A stretch of 64,000 nucleotides of DNA from Boletus sp. NGJ (lineage: Eukaryota; Basidiomycota; Agaricomycetes; Boletales; Boletaceae): contig JAGTXK010000073.1 in the NCBI GenBank assembly GCA_019096195.1, forward strand, positions 310,001 through 374,000, given 5' to 3'. A program made the position numbers and the translations under genes. Below, piece by piece: positions 9,569 to 20,333 of the stretch. How positions within the stretch are numbered: the stretch's first letter is position 1; each line of letters begins with the position of its first letter. The notes beneath the pieces are model-generated. The model did no database searches and was not told the DNA's origin. It was given only the letters and a program-made list of their open reading frames with translations.

Positions 9569-11427
9569 ATGGACTTTACAGAAATCTTTAAGCAATCAGC
9601 AAACCTCGTCAGCTTCAGTCCTGGCGCCCATTTCATCCTCAACGCCGTCGAAGACGTCCTCGTCGTGCGTCGTACCGACACTCTCCAAATCACCCGCACA
9701 TGGACCATCGCTCTCCCCGCGCGGGCAACTACTGAAACAGACCACTGGATATCGCACGCTGGCTGGTCCTGCGACTCAGAGTATCTTTTTGCAGCCTCGG
9801 CCAAGAGTGGCGTCGTGCAGATATTCAAGCTTCGAGATGAAACTTGGACTGCCCGCATCGAGACTGGCGCAGAGGGTCTCGTGAAAGCGGAATGGGCCCC
9901 AGATGGCCGAAATATACTCTGCTTCTCGGAATGGGGTGTAAGCACAGTGGCTTCGCCTTGCTCTCACATGTAAACGACCCCTGCAACAGCTCCGGGTTAC
10001 CATCTGGTCAATCGCAACCGGGAGCGCCACCTACATTCAATTCCCTATCCATCCTGATAAAGGTATCTTGCTATCTTCCCATTGCTTGGCAGCCCGCAAA
10101 CTATCGCATAGGCTATGCATTTCGCGCCGATGCTCGGTACTTTGTTTTAGCTGAGCGGCATAGATCCAAAGATACTCTTGGCATCTACGATGTATCCGAC
10201 TCATTCAAGCTCGTGCGGGTGGGTTCGCATGTATCCTCGGTTTTCAAAGCTGATGTGACGAAAAAGATACCCACAGCATTTCCCGCTCCCCACAACTAAC
10301 TTGTCCTCCCTCGCACTGTCACCCACGGGAGGCTATGTTGCAGTATGGGAGGGCATTTTGGAGGTGCGTTACTTGAACAACTAGTACATATCCAGGTCCC
10401 GAAGCTAGCGCCTTCTAACGCAGTATAAAATAAGCATTCTCTCACTCGCAGGGGATGTACAAGGCACCTTCTCTCCAAGTCCTGATCCAGGTTTCGGAGT
10501 CCGTTCCGTGGCTTGGCATCCGAGTGGCATGTTCCTTGCGATTGGTGGTTGGGATGACAAAGTTCGTGTGACACTGATTGCTTACATGTGCGTGCGGTTT
10601 ACGCTATTTAGGTCCATATTCTCGACAGTCTGACGTGGTCGGCAACATGCGACCTGGAATTGTCTAGCCGGATTACGAGCGGTGTAGTACGTTAAAGGTT
10701 GGGTCGTGGGATATATATATTATTAACCAGTCTGGTTACAGACACTCTGGCGGGAGCCTGCCAATTGGTTGGAGTCGACGCAAGGCAGAGGGTTTCTTTC
10801 CTGTGGGGATGTTATTAGACCCTTTAGTGATGACACTGAACGATTACTGCGCAGATGAACGACTCGATGGCCCACAAAGCATCAGTCTCACTAAGGCAGA
10901 TCTAACCAAGCCGAACCCAAAATCTGGGGCAGTGCAACTGGAATGGAACAAGACTGGTACTCTGTTGCTCGTCCGATACGGTAATGACGTTTGTTTCTGA
11001 GGGACCGAGTGTTAAATGCGAGTACAGACAATGTACCTAATGGGGTGTATATCTACGACTTTCCAACGCCATCAGAGCCATTCGTCCCACGTTTGCGGTG
11101 TGTGCTGGTGCACCGGAAGCCGGTGATGCACGCACGGTGGAACCCGATGCGCAAAGGCAGTCTCGCAATCTGTTGTGGCACTCAGAGTGTCTTTACCTGG
11201 AGCGACGAGTGGGTGGGAGAGGGGGGGGAAGAAGAGGATATGGCAGAGTGCATCGGCGTGCCTGCGAGCAGTGAGTAGTCTGACTCTCTGTGGGAGCTGA
11301 GGTGAACAGGATGGTTGCAGCGAAGTACGAAACAAAGGATGTGCGATGGGCGCCTGACGGGAAAGGGATGGTGCTAATGGACAAGGACAGGTTCTGCTGT
11401 GCGTTTGAAGTCGAGGAGGGTGTGTAG
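9569..11427 (+). CDS. WDR8: WD-repeat protein WRAP73/Wdr8
   Basis: Ten exons read through from ATG 9569 to TAG 11425-11427. The protein opens MDFTEIFKQSANLVSFSPG and contains WD40 blades such as LRVTIWSIATGSATYIQFP, VRSVAWHPSGMFLAIGGWDD and VMHARWNPMRKGSLAICCG. It ends in DRFCCAFEVEEGV, matching the overall plan of WRAP73. In fission yeast and animals Wdr8/WRAP73 acts with Msd1/SSX2IP to anchor microtubule minus ends at the spindle pole body or centrosome, and the same role is inferred here. The identification rests on the characteristic block around the SVAWHPSG and IGGWDDKVHILDSLTW stretches. The next gene, AFG3, starts only 107 bp downstream on the same strand. Confidence 0.85.
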
Positions 11428-11533
11428 TGCAATCGGTCACCGGGCCGGTGGAGGCAAAAGCACACGTGACTGACTAAGCACTTTGCCTGTATACTTAGTA
11501 GCTACGCTCACGGACTCGTCTCACTCGCACGCT

Positions 11534-14045
11534 ATGCTTTCTCGCTCACTTCGTCTTGCACGCACCTTCGACCATCGTGTCGTCGCCCTCGTCTCACCGC
11601 GCTCGTCCAGGTCTTTTGCGACCCCCTCATCTCATGATCCTCACTCCGAGCCACCTCTGCATGGCTCCGCAAGCAAGGGAAAGGCAAAGACAGACGACGT
11701 GGGGGCTGACAAGGAAGGCGTAGAGATACCAAGGGGTCTGGAGGGTTTCTTCCAACGCTACCAGCAGTCCCAGCGGCAGCACTCGTCCTCCCGGCAGTCC
11801 AATCCCGACGACGACGAGCCCCATCGCTCCAAGCCCCCTCCTCCTGGCGGAAACAACAGCAATTTCAATCCCAATCAGCTGGCTTTGTTGGCTACATCCG
11901 TTGCCATCATCTACGCTTTGAGCGGCTCTTCCTCCTCATCTTCGCGGGAGATCACTTGGCAGGAGTTCCGGACCGCATTCCTTGACAAGGCTCTCGTCGA
12001 CAAGCTCATCGTCGTCAATCGACAAAAAGTTCGAATCAAGCTTCACTCCAACGCAACAGGAACCATGTACCCTGCCGCCGTCGGTGGTGGTGACTACTAT
12101 TTCTCTATAGGAAGCGTCGAAGCGTTTGAGCGCAAGCTCGAAGAAGCTCAGCACGAGCTCGGCATCCCAAGTCACGAACGGATACCTGTCGCCTATCACG
12201 ATGAAATTTCCACACTAAATACCCTGCTTAACTTCGCACCTACCATCCTCTTCGCTGGTCTCCTCTTTTACATGAGCCGGCGGGCTGGCGGTTCCGCCGG
12301 CAGCGGCCCAGGTGGCATCTTCAACATTGGAAAAAGTAGGGCGAAATTGTTTAACAAGGATACCGACGTCAGAGTCAAGTTTAAGGACGTCGCTGGAATG
12401 GACGAGGCCAAGGAGGAGATCATGGAGTTCGTCAAATTCTTGAAGGACCCTGCCAAGTACGAGAAACTCGGTGCAAAGATCCCCCGCGGGGCCATCTTGT
12501 CAGGTCCTCCCGGAACTGGAAAGACTCTCCTAGCAAAAGCCACCGCTGGCGAGGCCAGCGTACCCTTCCTTTCCGTTTCCGGTTCAGAATTCGTTGAAAT
12601 GTTCGTGGGTGTCGGATCGTCTCGTGTTCGCGATCTTTTCGCCTCCGCCAAGAAAAATGCGCCGTGCATCATTTTCATTGACGAAATCGATGCCATCGGC
12701 AAATCTCGAGGCAAGGGTGGCGGCTTTGGCGGGAATGACGAGCGAGAGTCGACTCTCAATCAATTATTGGTGGAGATGGACGGCTTTGGCACGCAAGAAC
12801 ATGTTGTAGTTCTTGCTGGTACCAATCGTCCCGACGTCCTCGATCCGGCGTTGATGCGCCCTGGTCGATTTGACAGGCATATCGCTATCGACCGACCTGA
12901 CGTGTCTGGCCGGAAGGGCATCTTCATGGTACACCTCAAGCCCCTCCTTCTCGCACAGGAGCTCTCGGATATATCCACGTTGGCCCAGAAACTTGGTGTT
13001 CTCACTCCAGGTTTCTCCGGTGCTGATATCGCTAATGTCTGCAATGAGGCTGCGCTTCATGCAGCTCGTAAGGGCCACGAATTCGTCGCAGAGGATGATT
13101 TTGAGAGTGCGATTGAACGAGTAATTGCTGGCTTAGAACGGAAGAGTAGGGTGCTCAGTGCTGAGGAGAAGAAGACTGTCGCATACCACGAAGCCGGTCA
13201 TGCCGTCTGTGGTTGGTTCCTGGAACACGCAGACCCTCTGCTTAAAGTCAGCATCATTCCTCGTGGTGTTGGGGCCTTGGGATATGCACAAGTAAGTGTC
13301 TCGAGATCGTTATCTGGGTTCCGCTAACACGATATCCGATAGTATCTACCTCCGGATCGTTACCTGCTTTCTACGCCACAAATGATGGATCGCATTTGCA
13401 TGACGCTTGGTGGACGCGTCTCGGAGGAAATCTTCTTTGGCCTGGAGAATATCACAACTGGAGCCCAAGACGACCTTCAGAAAATCACCCGCATGGCCTT
13501 CGAAGCATGTGCTAATTATGGCATGAATACAATCATCGGACCAGTCAGCTACGGAGGTCGCGAAGGTCAGAAAGAGGGCTGGACAAAACCATTCAGTGAG
13601 AAGACAGGCGAGATGCTTGACGCCGAAGTCCGCAAGATGATTACGTACTTGATTATCTTTTCTGTTTGAGTTTGCTGAACCACTCATAATTTTTGGTAGC
13701 TCTGCGCATCAGAGGACGACCGAACTCCTTACTTGTCACCGCGAAGATGTTGAGAAAGTCGCCCAGTTACTGCTGGAGAAAGAGGTCATTACTCGGTATG
13801 AGACTTCGTTTGCGAGTATCTGGAACGCTGAACGCATTCTTTGTTTTAATAGTGAGGACATGATCGGCCTTTTAGGCAAGCGTCCTTTTGTGGGTAAAGC
13901 CGATGAAATGGACAAATGGCTTGATCAGAACCGAGGGAGTGAGCGGAGTGCCCCTCCTCCACTTGAAGAAGTTGCCCGTGGTTCAGCAGAACCAGCACCC
14001 GCTTCTGTCACTGCTGCGAAATCCGTACAAGGCTACAGGTGGTAA
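11534..14045 (+). CDS. AFG3: Mitochondrial m-AAA protease subunit Afg3/Yta10
   Basis: Four exons (11534-13291, 13343-13644, 13700-13795, 13853-14045) give a 782-residue protein, normal for the family. The N-terminus [16 protein letters not shown] is a mitochondrial presequence. Two hydrophobic segments flank an intermembrane-space FtsH extracellular domain. The AAA module has Walker A GPPGTGKT, Walker B IIFIDEID and the second region of homology [12 protein letters not shown]. The metalloprotease has the zinc site HEAGH in [12 protein letters not shown]. The m-AAA protease of the inner membrane degrades misfolded membrane proteins and processes mitoribosomal protein MrpL32. An upstream in-frame ATG at 11483 would put 17 residues before the presequence, so 11534 is preferred. 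Confidence 0.95.
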
Positions 14046-14390
14046 CAATCATAGAAAGAGGGACACGATGGCTTCGTACAATCTTGTATATCTACTCTGG
14101 GTTCTACTATTACATTGCACGCTACTCATTCACGATGTTTTGACCCATTACCCGCTGTCGTGGGTTGTGATTTGAGCAACGACGATTAATCTATATACTG
14201 CTTCGGGGAGTAAAGACAACTAGTGTTCGAAAATACTTGGGAGTAGGATCAGGACACGTCTGTGTCACTAGTCCACTTGACTCACCAGGTATCTAGCGAA
14301 TACGGTACATGATAATTAAACCACCCCTATCCGTTTTTCTGTCGGGTCCATCTATCTATTTCCGCAGTGTTACTGGGCTGAATGAGAACT
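14046..14390. other. Convergent intergenic region (AFG3 / MFS permease)
   Basis: 345 bp between the 3' ends of two convergent genes. No open frame, repeat or RNA gene is supported. It presumably holds the two 3' UTRs and polyadenylation signals. Confidence 0.6.
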
Positions 14391-16873
14391 TTAAAAAGTA
14401 TATCGGAATCCACTCCACGCGTCACCCTTGTCTGCCCGTGCAGCCTCGGTAGATTCATATTTCCCACTCTTGGCTGCCTTCATTGCAATGTCCTCCCCCA
14501 GGTGATCACCACACCCTATAACCTCGTCGCGTTCCCCACGATCCCGTCGATCATTCTCCAGCTTCAATTGGATCATGAAGACGGCTGAGGATATCCATCC
14601 GATAGCTATATATGCAAGGATGATCCCATGTCCAAGCCTAAACCATGGCGCATCCTGTGCGCGATACTGATGACGAATGTGTGACTTTGGAGCAGATAAT
14701 CTTTGATGAAACATACCACGTTGGACGATACGGCGCCATTAATGTTCCCCCTGACAATGCTCAGCGGGATGTGGTGTAAAATTGCTAGCCTCACCAGCCG
14801 ATTGCCATCGCGAGCGTCACGCCTCGTTTATAGGAGCCTTCGACATTGCTCGCAACCCACGCACTATGCAACGTGTGGATGTATGTTTTTTAACATCAAG
14901 GCTCCGGTACACTCACACCGCATTCGCTGCACAGAGTAGGCAAGCCATAGTTAGCTTTGGAAAGTCGTCTTTCACGTTTTCGAATGACACTCACGAACAG
15001 TCGGATAGATGGCGCTATGCAGCAGTACTTTAGTATGGTCTCACTGAAAACTACATATAACTTACGAAGCTGCGAGATAACATGCAAAATAGGACAACCT
15101 CGGGTTGCTTGAAGAGATCAAAATAATGTAACCCACTAATCCTGATTATCGCTTGTCAGAAGAATATCTTGGACGTGTATCTGACGCCGACCTATACTAA
15201 ATAGGGTTCTGAAGCAGTAATATGTCAGATGCAGTCCAACCCAAAGATCAATTAGGCTGACAGGTTAATGTACGCCCTCTTGCCAAGGCGATCTCCAAGG
15301 AACCCGACGAAGACAGTCACTATACAAGACCAGACATACACAGGTACTGACAACAAATTCGCTGCAGTAGCACTGTACCCTGTAGTTGTATTCTAAGTCA
15401 ACCGAGTATTCGAAACCGGTGTGACTAACCCAACTGATATATGACATGGGTCAATTATTTAATAGAGACTCTTAAGAGAGTGACAGTACCGACCTGATTG
15501 ATGATTGTCGGCGTGAACAAAGAAAATGCAAATAAGGGTCCATCACTGTAACGTGGAGTAGGAGTTCACCATCGGATCACAAGAAAGCTGAGGAGACGTT
15601 ACAAGCCCATGTATATGCCCACTAACACAAGGTCGTTCGAGACATCGCAGATCAAAAAAAAGCTAGTACAACTCACTTGCAATGTACGTCTTCCAGTCCT
15701 TTAGACTCTGCCAAACATATTTTGTATTGAATTGTTCTTCTCCAGCACTGAATTGCATGTCTGCCCGGAGACGGCGAATCACGAACACTCCTGGTCGCCT
15801 GTAAACAGAGCCACTGCACCAGGGAATAAAGCAAATACCGACGTTCTGCGCCGGTAAGGAATTTTGCCGTCTCCGGGAAATCTTGGATGACCCAAAACGA
15901 TGCGATTGCACACAGTATAGTAAAGAGGCCCTCCAAGATGAATATCCACGACCATCCCGTTCTTCCCGCAACACCATTCATGTTGGAAATCGCGGCTGCC
16001 AGGAGGCCACCTAGGATGATGGAACGAAGTTCAACGAACCATGAGACATGCGCACGTGACTTGAGCTGGAAGTATATTTACCGAATGCTCCTGCTATAGT
16101 CGCTGAAGTGAAGAAGGCTGCAACCCGCGTGCCCAGTTCCGACCGCTTGTACCAGCTAACCTACGTCGTCAGTCCACGATCGTGGGGTGCGATACGACTT
16201 GCCATGAGATATAGAAAACGATACCAGGGTATAATCCTGCTTCTGCTAGTCCGAGGAGAAAACGCAAGGCTGGGAGATAGCTCAGGTTCTATCCGATCAA
16301 GGAGCTGTCACGTACCGAGAAGCCCACTATAATTGCGGACAAACCCATGACACAACTATTCTCGGTCAAGCAATATCACTATGGGGGTTCTAGAAATTTA
16401 CACGAACCATGACAATTCCCCATATGAACATCATAGATGAAAGCCATATTGAAGGTCGGAAGCGTCTCAGCAAGACATTGCTTGCGGGCTGCGGCACGAC
16501 TAGCTGCAAAGTACTCGAAGCGAGTGAATGTACATACCTCAAATATAGCATTAGGGAAAAAGAAGACTGTTAGGGCGATGAGATACTGGTTGTCCGTAAT
16601 ATTCAAGTCGGTTTCTAGGCCGTACAACTTGTCGCGCGTGAGCTCCCTCGCAAAACTAGCCAGCCTAGACACACCCACCTTTGCGTTTCCTATTGCTCCT
16701 CTGTCGAGAAAATTCAGGAGATATAACAAGCCTAGCCATGGTACAATGCGAATGTCCATCTTTCGGAGTAGCATTCGCTCGTCGACTTTGCTGGTGTCCA
16801 CTTCGGGTTTGTATAATTCGGTGCTGGACAACTTGACGTCCATCGCGTCTTTGTCGACTCTCTCGACAGACAT
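14391..16873 (-). CDS. MFS transporter, anion:cation symporter family, allantoate-permease-like
   Basis: Start ATG at 16871-16873, stop TAA at 14391-14393, with more than a dozen introns. Landmarks are VDERMLLRKMDIRIVPWLGL and LNFLDRGAIGNAKV (helix 1), LGLAEAGLYPGIVFYISW, GRTGWSWIFILEGLFTILCA, VFVGFLGDRLGKRAYINL and the tail DKGDAWSGFRYTF. These are hallmarks of the Dal5/Tna1-like ACS family that imports allantoate, nicotinate, vitamins and similar anions. The substrate cannot be fixed. One exon is only 10 nt (14917-14926). The splice after NAIFE is ambiguous. UreD lies 150 bp upstream on the same strand, and GATA motifs lie in the gap. Confidence 0.82.
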
Positions 16874-16877
16874 GGGG

Positions 16878-16984
16878 GATACACGGTCATATCACCGTTT
16901 ATATATGGAGCCAGATCACGGGAGTCACGGGGCCCGAGGCCAACAATGTGCCTTTTGGAAGATAACCTGTGAGACAGTGATAAG
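16878..16984 (-). promoter_or_regulatory. Cluster of GATA motifs upstream of the allantoate-permease-like gene
   Basis: In the 149 bp between the permease start and the UreD stop there are four GATA cores, at 16878-16881, 16890-16893 (minus strand), 16961-16964 and 16979-16982, the last as GATAAG. About one would be expected by chance. Fungal nitrogen-catabolite GATA factors (AreA/Gln3 type) bind this motif, and nitrogen control would suit both neighbours. Binding is inferred, not shown. Confidence 0.35.
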
Positions 16985-17022
16985 CGACTTGGACAACCGA
17001 TGGAGGTGAATTTCGATATGCA

Positions 17023-18020
17023 TTACACAAACAGTTTGAGATACGTGTCAACGCCAACGACATCTTCGAACCCTCGAAGCGATTCCCGTAGCCAATCCTT
17101 TACATCCTCGGTCTCTACCCCCGCTGCTCGTAGAATATATCCCTTCCCTTCACTTATAGGGCTCATGGCCCATATCATGCGCGCCGGCGAGGCAATCTTG
17201 AATACCGTTGTTGACTGATATACTTTATTAAGATGTGCGATGACCCTTTGCACGAGAGGGCCAACGAGGATTAGGGTGGCGTAGCACGAGTAAGGCTTGA
17301 GCCTCTCCTGGAGCGTGCGGGATAATCCTTGGCACTGACTTGTATCAGGGATCTCGACATGAGGGAGATCCTCCAGGAGCGTAATGTCCCGCGCTATGCA
17401 GTGCCCATCGAGAAATACCTCGTTGAGACTATGATACCGCGAGAATACCCATTCCTCTCCGAGGGCCCTGCGGCCAGAAGTAACCCAGTCTAGTAGAACC
17501 AGGGAAGCATCGCTGGAAAGGGTGATTCTCTGGGTCTGGGAATATGATGCTGCACGGAAACATGTTACCGGGTCGGGGAGAAGGAAGAGCGCACTGCCGG
17601 GTGCGACAGTGGCCTCTGTTACATAGGTGGTGACATTTGGTACTGTGTGGGCTGCGGGTCCGAGGCGTGTCGACGGCCGATCCCCGGGACGGGTTTTGAA
17701 CACTTTGGTAGATCCCTCATGGATGGAGGACGTCAATATGGTGACTGCCTAGAGACACGATAGCCTACCTGCGATAGAAGAAGGAGCCTGCAACGATCTC
17801 TTACATCGACATTTAACTTGACATGATCGCCGTTGACCAGACCACCTCCATAGCTCAAAACATAGACGATCGCGACAATATCTTGAGCAAGTTTTGGAGA
17901 GAGCAGCTTGAGGGGATAAGTCGCTGACAGTTCGGTAAAGACAACGGATGAGCCATGGCAGGCGCAAGCAATTCGGCCATGTCCTGCATGGAGCCTGAAA
18001 GACTTGTTCTCCACCATCAT
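17023..18020 (-). CDS. Urease accessory protein UreD
   Basis: Two exons (17769-18020 and 17023-17715, with a 53-bp intron) give 314 residues. Conserved UreD features are FTELSATYPLKLLSP, YVLSYGGGLVNGDHVKL, LLLLSQGSTKVFKTR across the splice, and FLLPDPVTCFRAASYSQTQ. UreD, with UreF and UreG, loads nickel into apo-urease in the cytosol. No urease structural gene or other accessory gene is in the window, which is normal for fungi, where these genes are scattered. The start MMVENKSFRL is the first ATG of the frame. The adjacent permease suggests a role in ureide or urea nitrogen use. Confidence 0.93.
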
Positions 18021-18251
18021 GGGCTGCGGGTAGCAACGAACTTGTGCTAGTCATGTACTCCCAAATGTACAACGATGTATCAAATGCATGATTGCATCCT
18101 TCCAAATGGTGTCAAGGGTGCGCAGCCAATTCATGGTTGAATTCACTTCAGGCATGTCCTGTAATACGGGGTCCTTGCGAGGGTTTCCGAGATGTTAAAA
18201 CATTGATTTGGAGGATACCTGAGCAGACAGGGGTGTCACGAAGTTGTTGTA

Positions 18252-20225
18252 TCACCAACCCTCAAAATCACCAAAACCCAACCGCTTTCTCTTTTTAGAT
18301 TCTTCAATCGGTAGGTCTTTGTTGACACCTTCCAGCTCAAGCGGTCTCTTACTGCCAAGGTATTTCCCGACGCCAGCGCCGGGCGCGCTACCCGAGGATC
18401 CATCACCTCTGCCCACCTTGACCCCAAACCAATTAATATTGTCGCCCGGCAATTTCTGAGAAATCTTTGGCTCCTCGCTGATGGCCTCTGCTCGTCGCGC
18501 GAGTTTCTTGGCAAGACGTGTTTTGTAGGTCTCAAATGGATCTTGGTGGCTGAGTCATGGTTACCATACGGAAAAGAAGAGATGGATAGATCAGACGTAC
18601 ATAACGACTTCCGTTATTCGCACCGGTTTTGCTGGCCGCTCAGTTCCCTCTTTCCGAGGCAATTTTTCCAAGGTATCTAAGACCTCTTCACCCCCAACCA
18701 GTTTGCCAAAAACAGTATGCTTATTGTCGAGATGTGGGGTCGCTCTGAACGTGACGTACCACTGAGACCTGTTCTGAGTGTTAGCCTCCGTGAACACTTT
18801 CCGTTGAACGCACACATACCCATTTGTGCCAGCACCCTTGTTAGCCATCGCAATGATACCTCGGCTGTCATGTTTGACGGCACCTTTCAGATCATATTCG
18901 TCGCGGAAAGGTGTGCCCCAGTGAGACTGTCCCCCTGCGCCAGTCCCAATTGGGTCCCCGGTTTGTGCCTAGAGGCACAGTTGGCGGATGAAGACAACGT
19001 GGATGCAACAAGTCTAATTTACCATGAATCCCGGGATTAACCGGTGGAAAAGACAATTGTCGTACTTGCCCGCTCTAGCGAGCATCAGAAAGTTGTAGCA
19101 AGTTTTTGGGGCCTATTGACAATGAGTGAGAGCAGCACATGCAAGCATGGTTCCCTGACCTTCTCACAATATAATTCCAGGTTGAGGGATCCACCAAGAC
19201 TTGTAATGACCCGGACATAAGCTCGACGCTTGCCTACATCCTTTTCTTTACCCTTACCCTTCGGAGGGTTAGATATCTCTTCGAACATGAGTTCCTCCTC
19301 ATCCCAAAGAAGTTTAGAAGACTGTGTCTGAGGATCCACAGAGGTCGATGTCAGCGAAGCACCAGGTGCACCACTGGAATATGGAGATATGTTCCCTGCG
19401 AAACGGTCCGAAACTGTTAAGATGTGGGATGTACGGACCCACTTACAAGGGACGGCTTTTTTGGCCTCTGAAACAGCTTTCGGAACGGAGATTTTTGCCT
19501 TTTCTTCATTCTTTGCAGCCATAGCTACAGCGGCGGCCCCAGTAAGCGGGGATTCGGTAGGGAGTCCATGGGGATTTTGGAGGGTGATCACGTCGTCGCT
19601 GGCGTTGTCATTTTAGAATTTATAGAGAACACGAACTTCCGTGGATATACCTCTTGAACGTCTTGTCCTCCAAAAGATCGTTGCCACCCCTGATGCTCTC
19701 GGCGAGAAATACATTGCCAGTTGTTGCAATTGCGACAATATGGGAATGCTCGTTGAATGGCTTGAACGAAATCGGGTCGTGGATTTCTCCGGATGGCTTC
19801 CGTGAGTAATTGAGCTTAATGAGATCGTTTGGCAAGAGAGGTTCTTTAGTGATCGGGTTTGTGTTATTATGTTGCCTTGAAAGAGCAGATTGTAAGATGA
19901 AACGTCGATTCGCGCGAGAAAGGTTACTTGCTTTAGCCAAGGGATGATGTTCACAAGGTCAAAAACAAAACCGGTTCCGTCCCCGTTGCGTGCGCAGACC
20001 GGGTGCTCAAACGGCTGGAAGGAAAGGGCACAACAGTCAAATGGCGTCTGTGCTCTGGGATGCGGGACCTGTTGTTTGCTGTGGAACGGAGGGTTGATAG
20101 GATCCTGAATGCGGTAGACAGCACACGTACGTTTTGTAACCCGACGACGAGGCTGAGTGCTGACCGAGGTCGCCGGCGTGCTCAGCGTGTGTGATGTATA
20201 GCTTGTTTGAGTTTCCGTGGCCCAT
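18252..20225 (-). CDS. CYP8: U-box cyclophilin, peptidyl-prolyl isomerase-like 2 (Cyp8)
   Basis: Nine exons run from [18 protein letters not shown] at 20225 to GFGDFEGW at 18252. The U-box has [20 protein letters not shown] and [20 protein letters not shown]. The cyclophilin domain has [43 protein letters not shown] and [11 protein letters not shown] basic tail follows. PPIL2 orthologues are spliceosome-associated proteins with ubiquitin-ligase-type U-boxes. Intron 2 (19876-19931) starts with GC rather than GT: only the GC donor keeps the frame across [13 protein letters not shown]. The gene is divergent from the PPR gene, with 108 bp between start codons. Confidence 0.93.
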
Positions 20226-20333
20226 CGTGACGACGTGTGCGAGCTCGCTGTCCAAGGCGTCGAAGACAACAGAAACAAATAGCTCTGCAATATCACCCGA
20301 AGCGCGGCTCGTGCCAGCTTCAGCGCCGCGCCG

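Noticed and set aside
17716-17768. A 24-bp intron in UreD ending at the first CAG after the donor
   Set aside because: It breaks the frame. The 53-bp intron 17716-17768 gives the conserved LLLLSQGSTKVFKTR.
7159-18020. A secondary-metabolite or drug-resistance cluster (two MFS transporters)
   Set aside because: No biosynthetic core enzyme nearby, and the genes between are housekeeping (WRAP73, AFG3).
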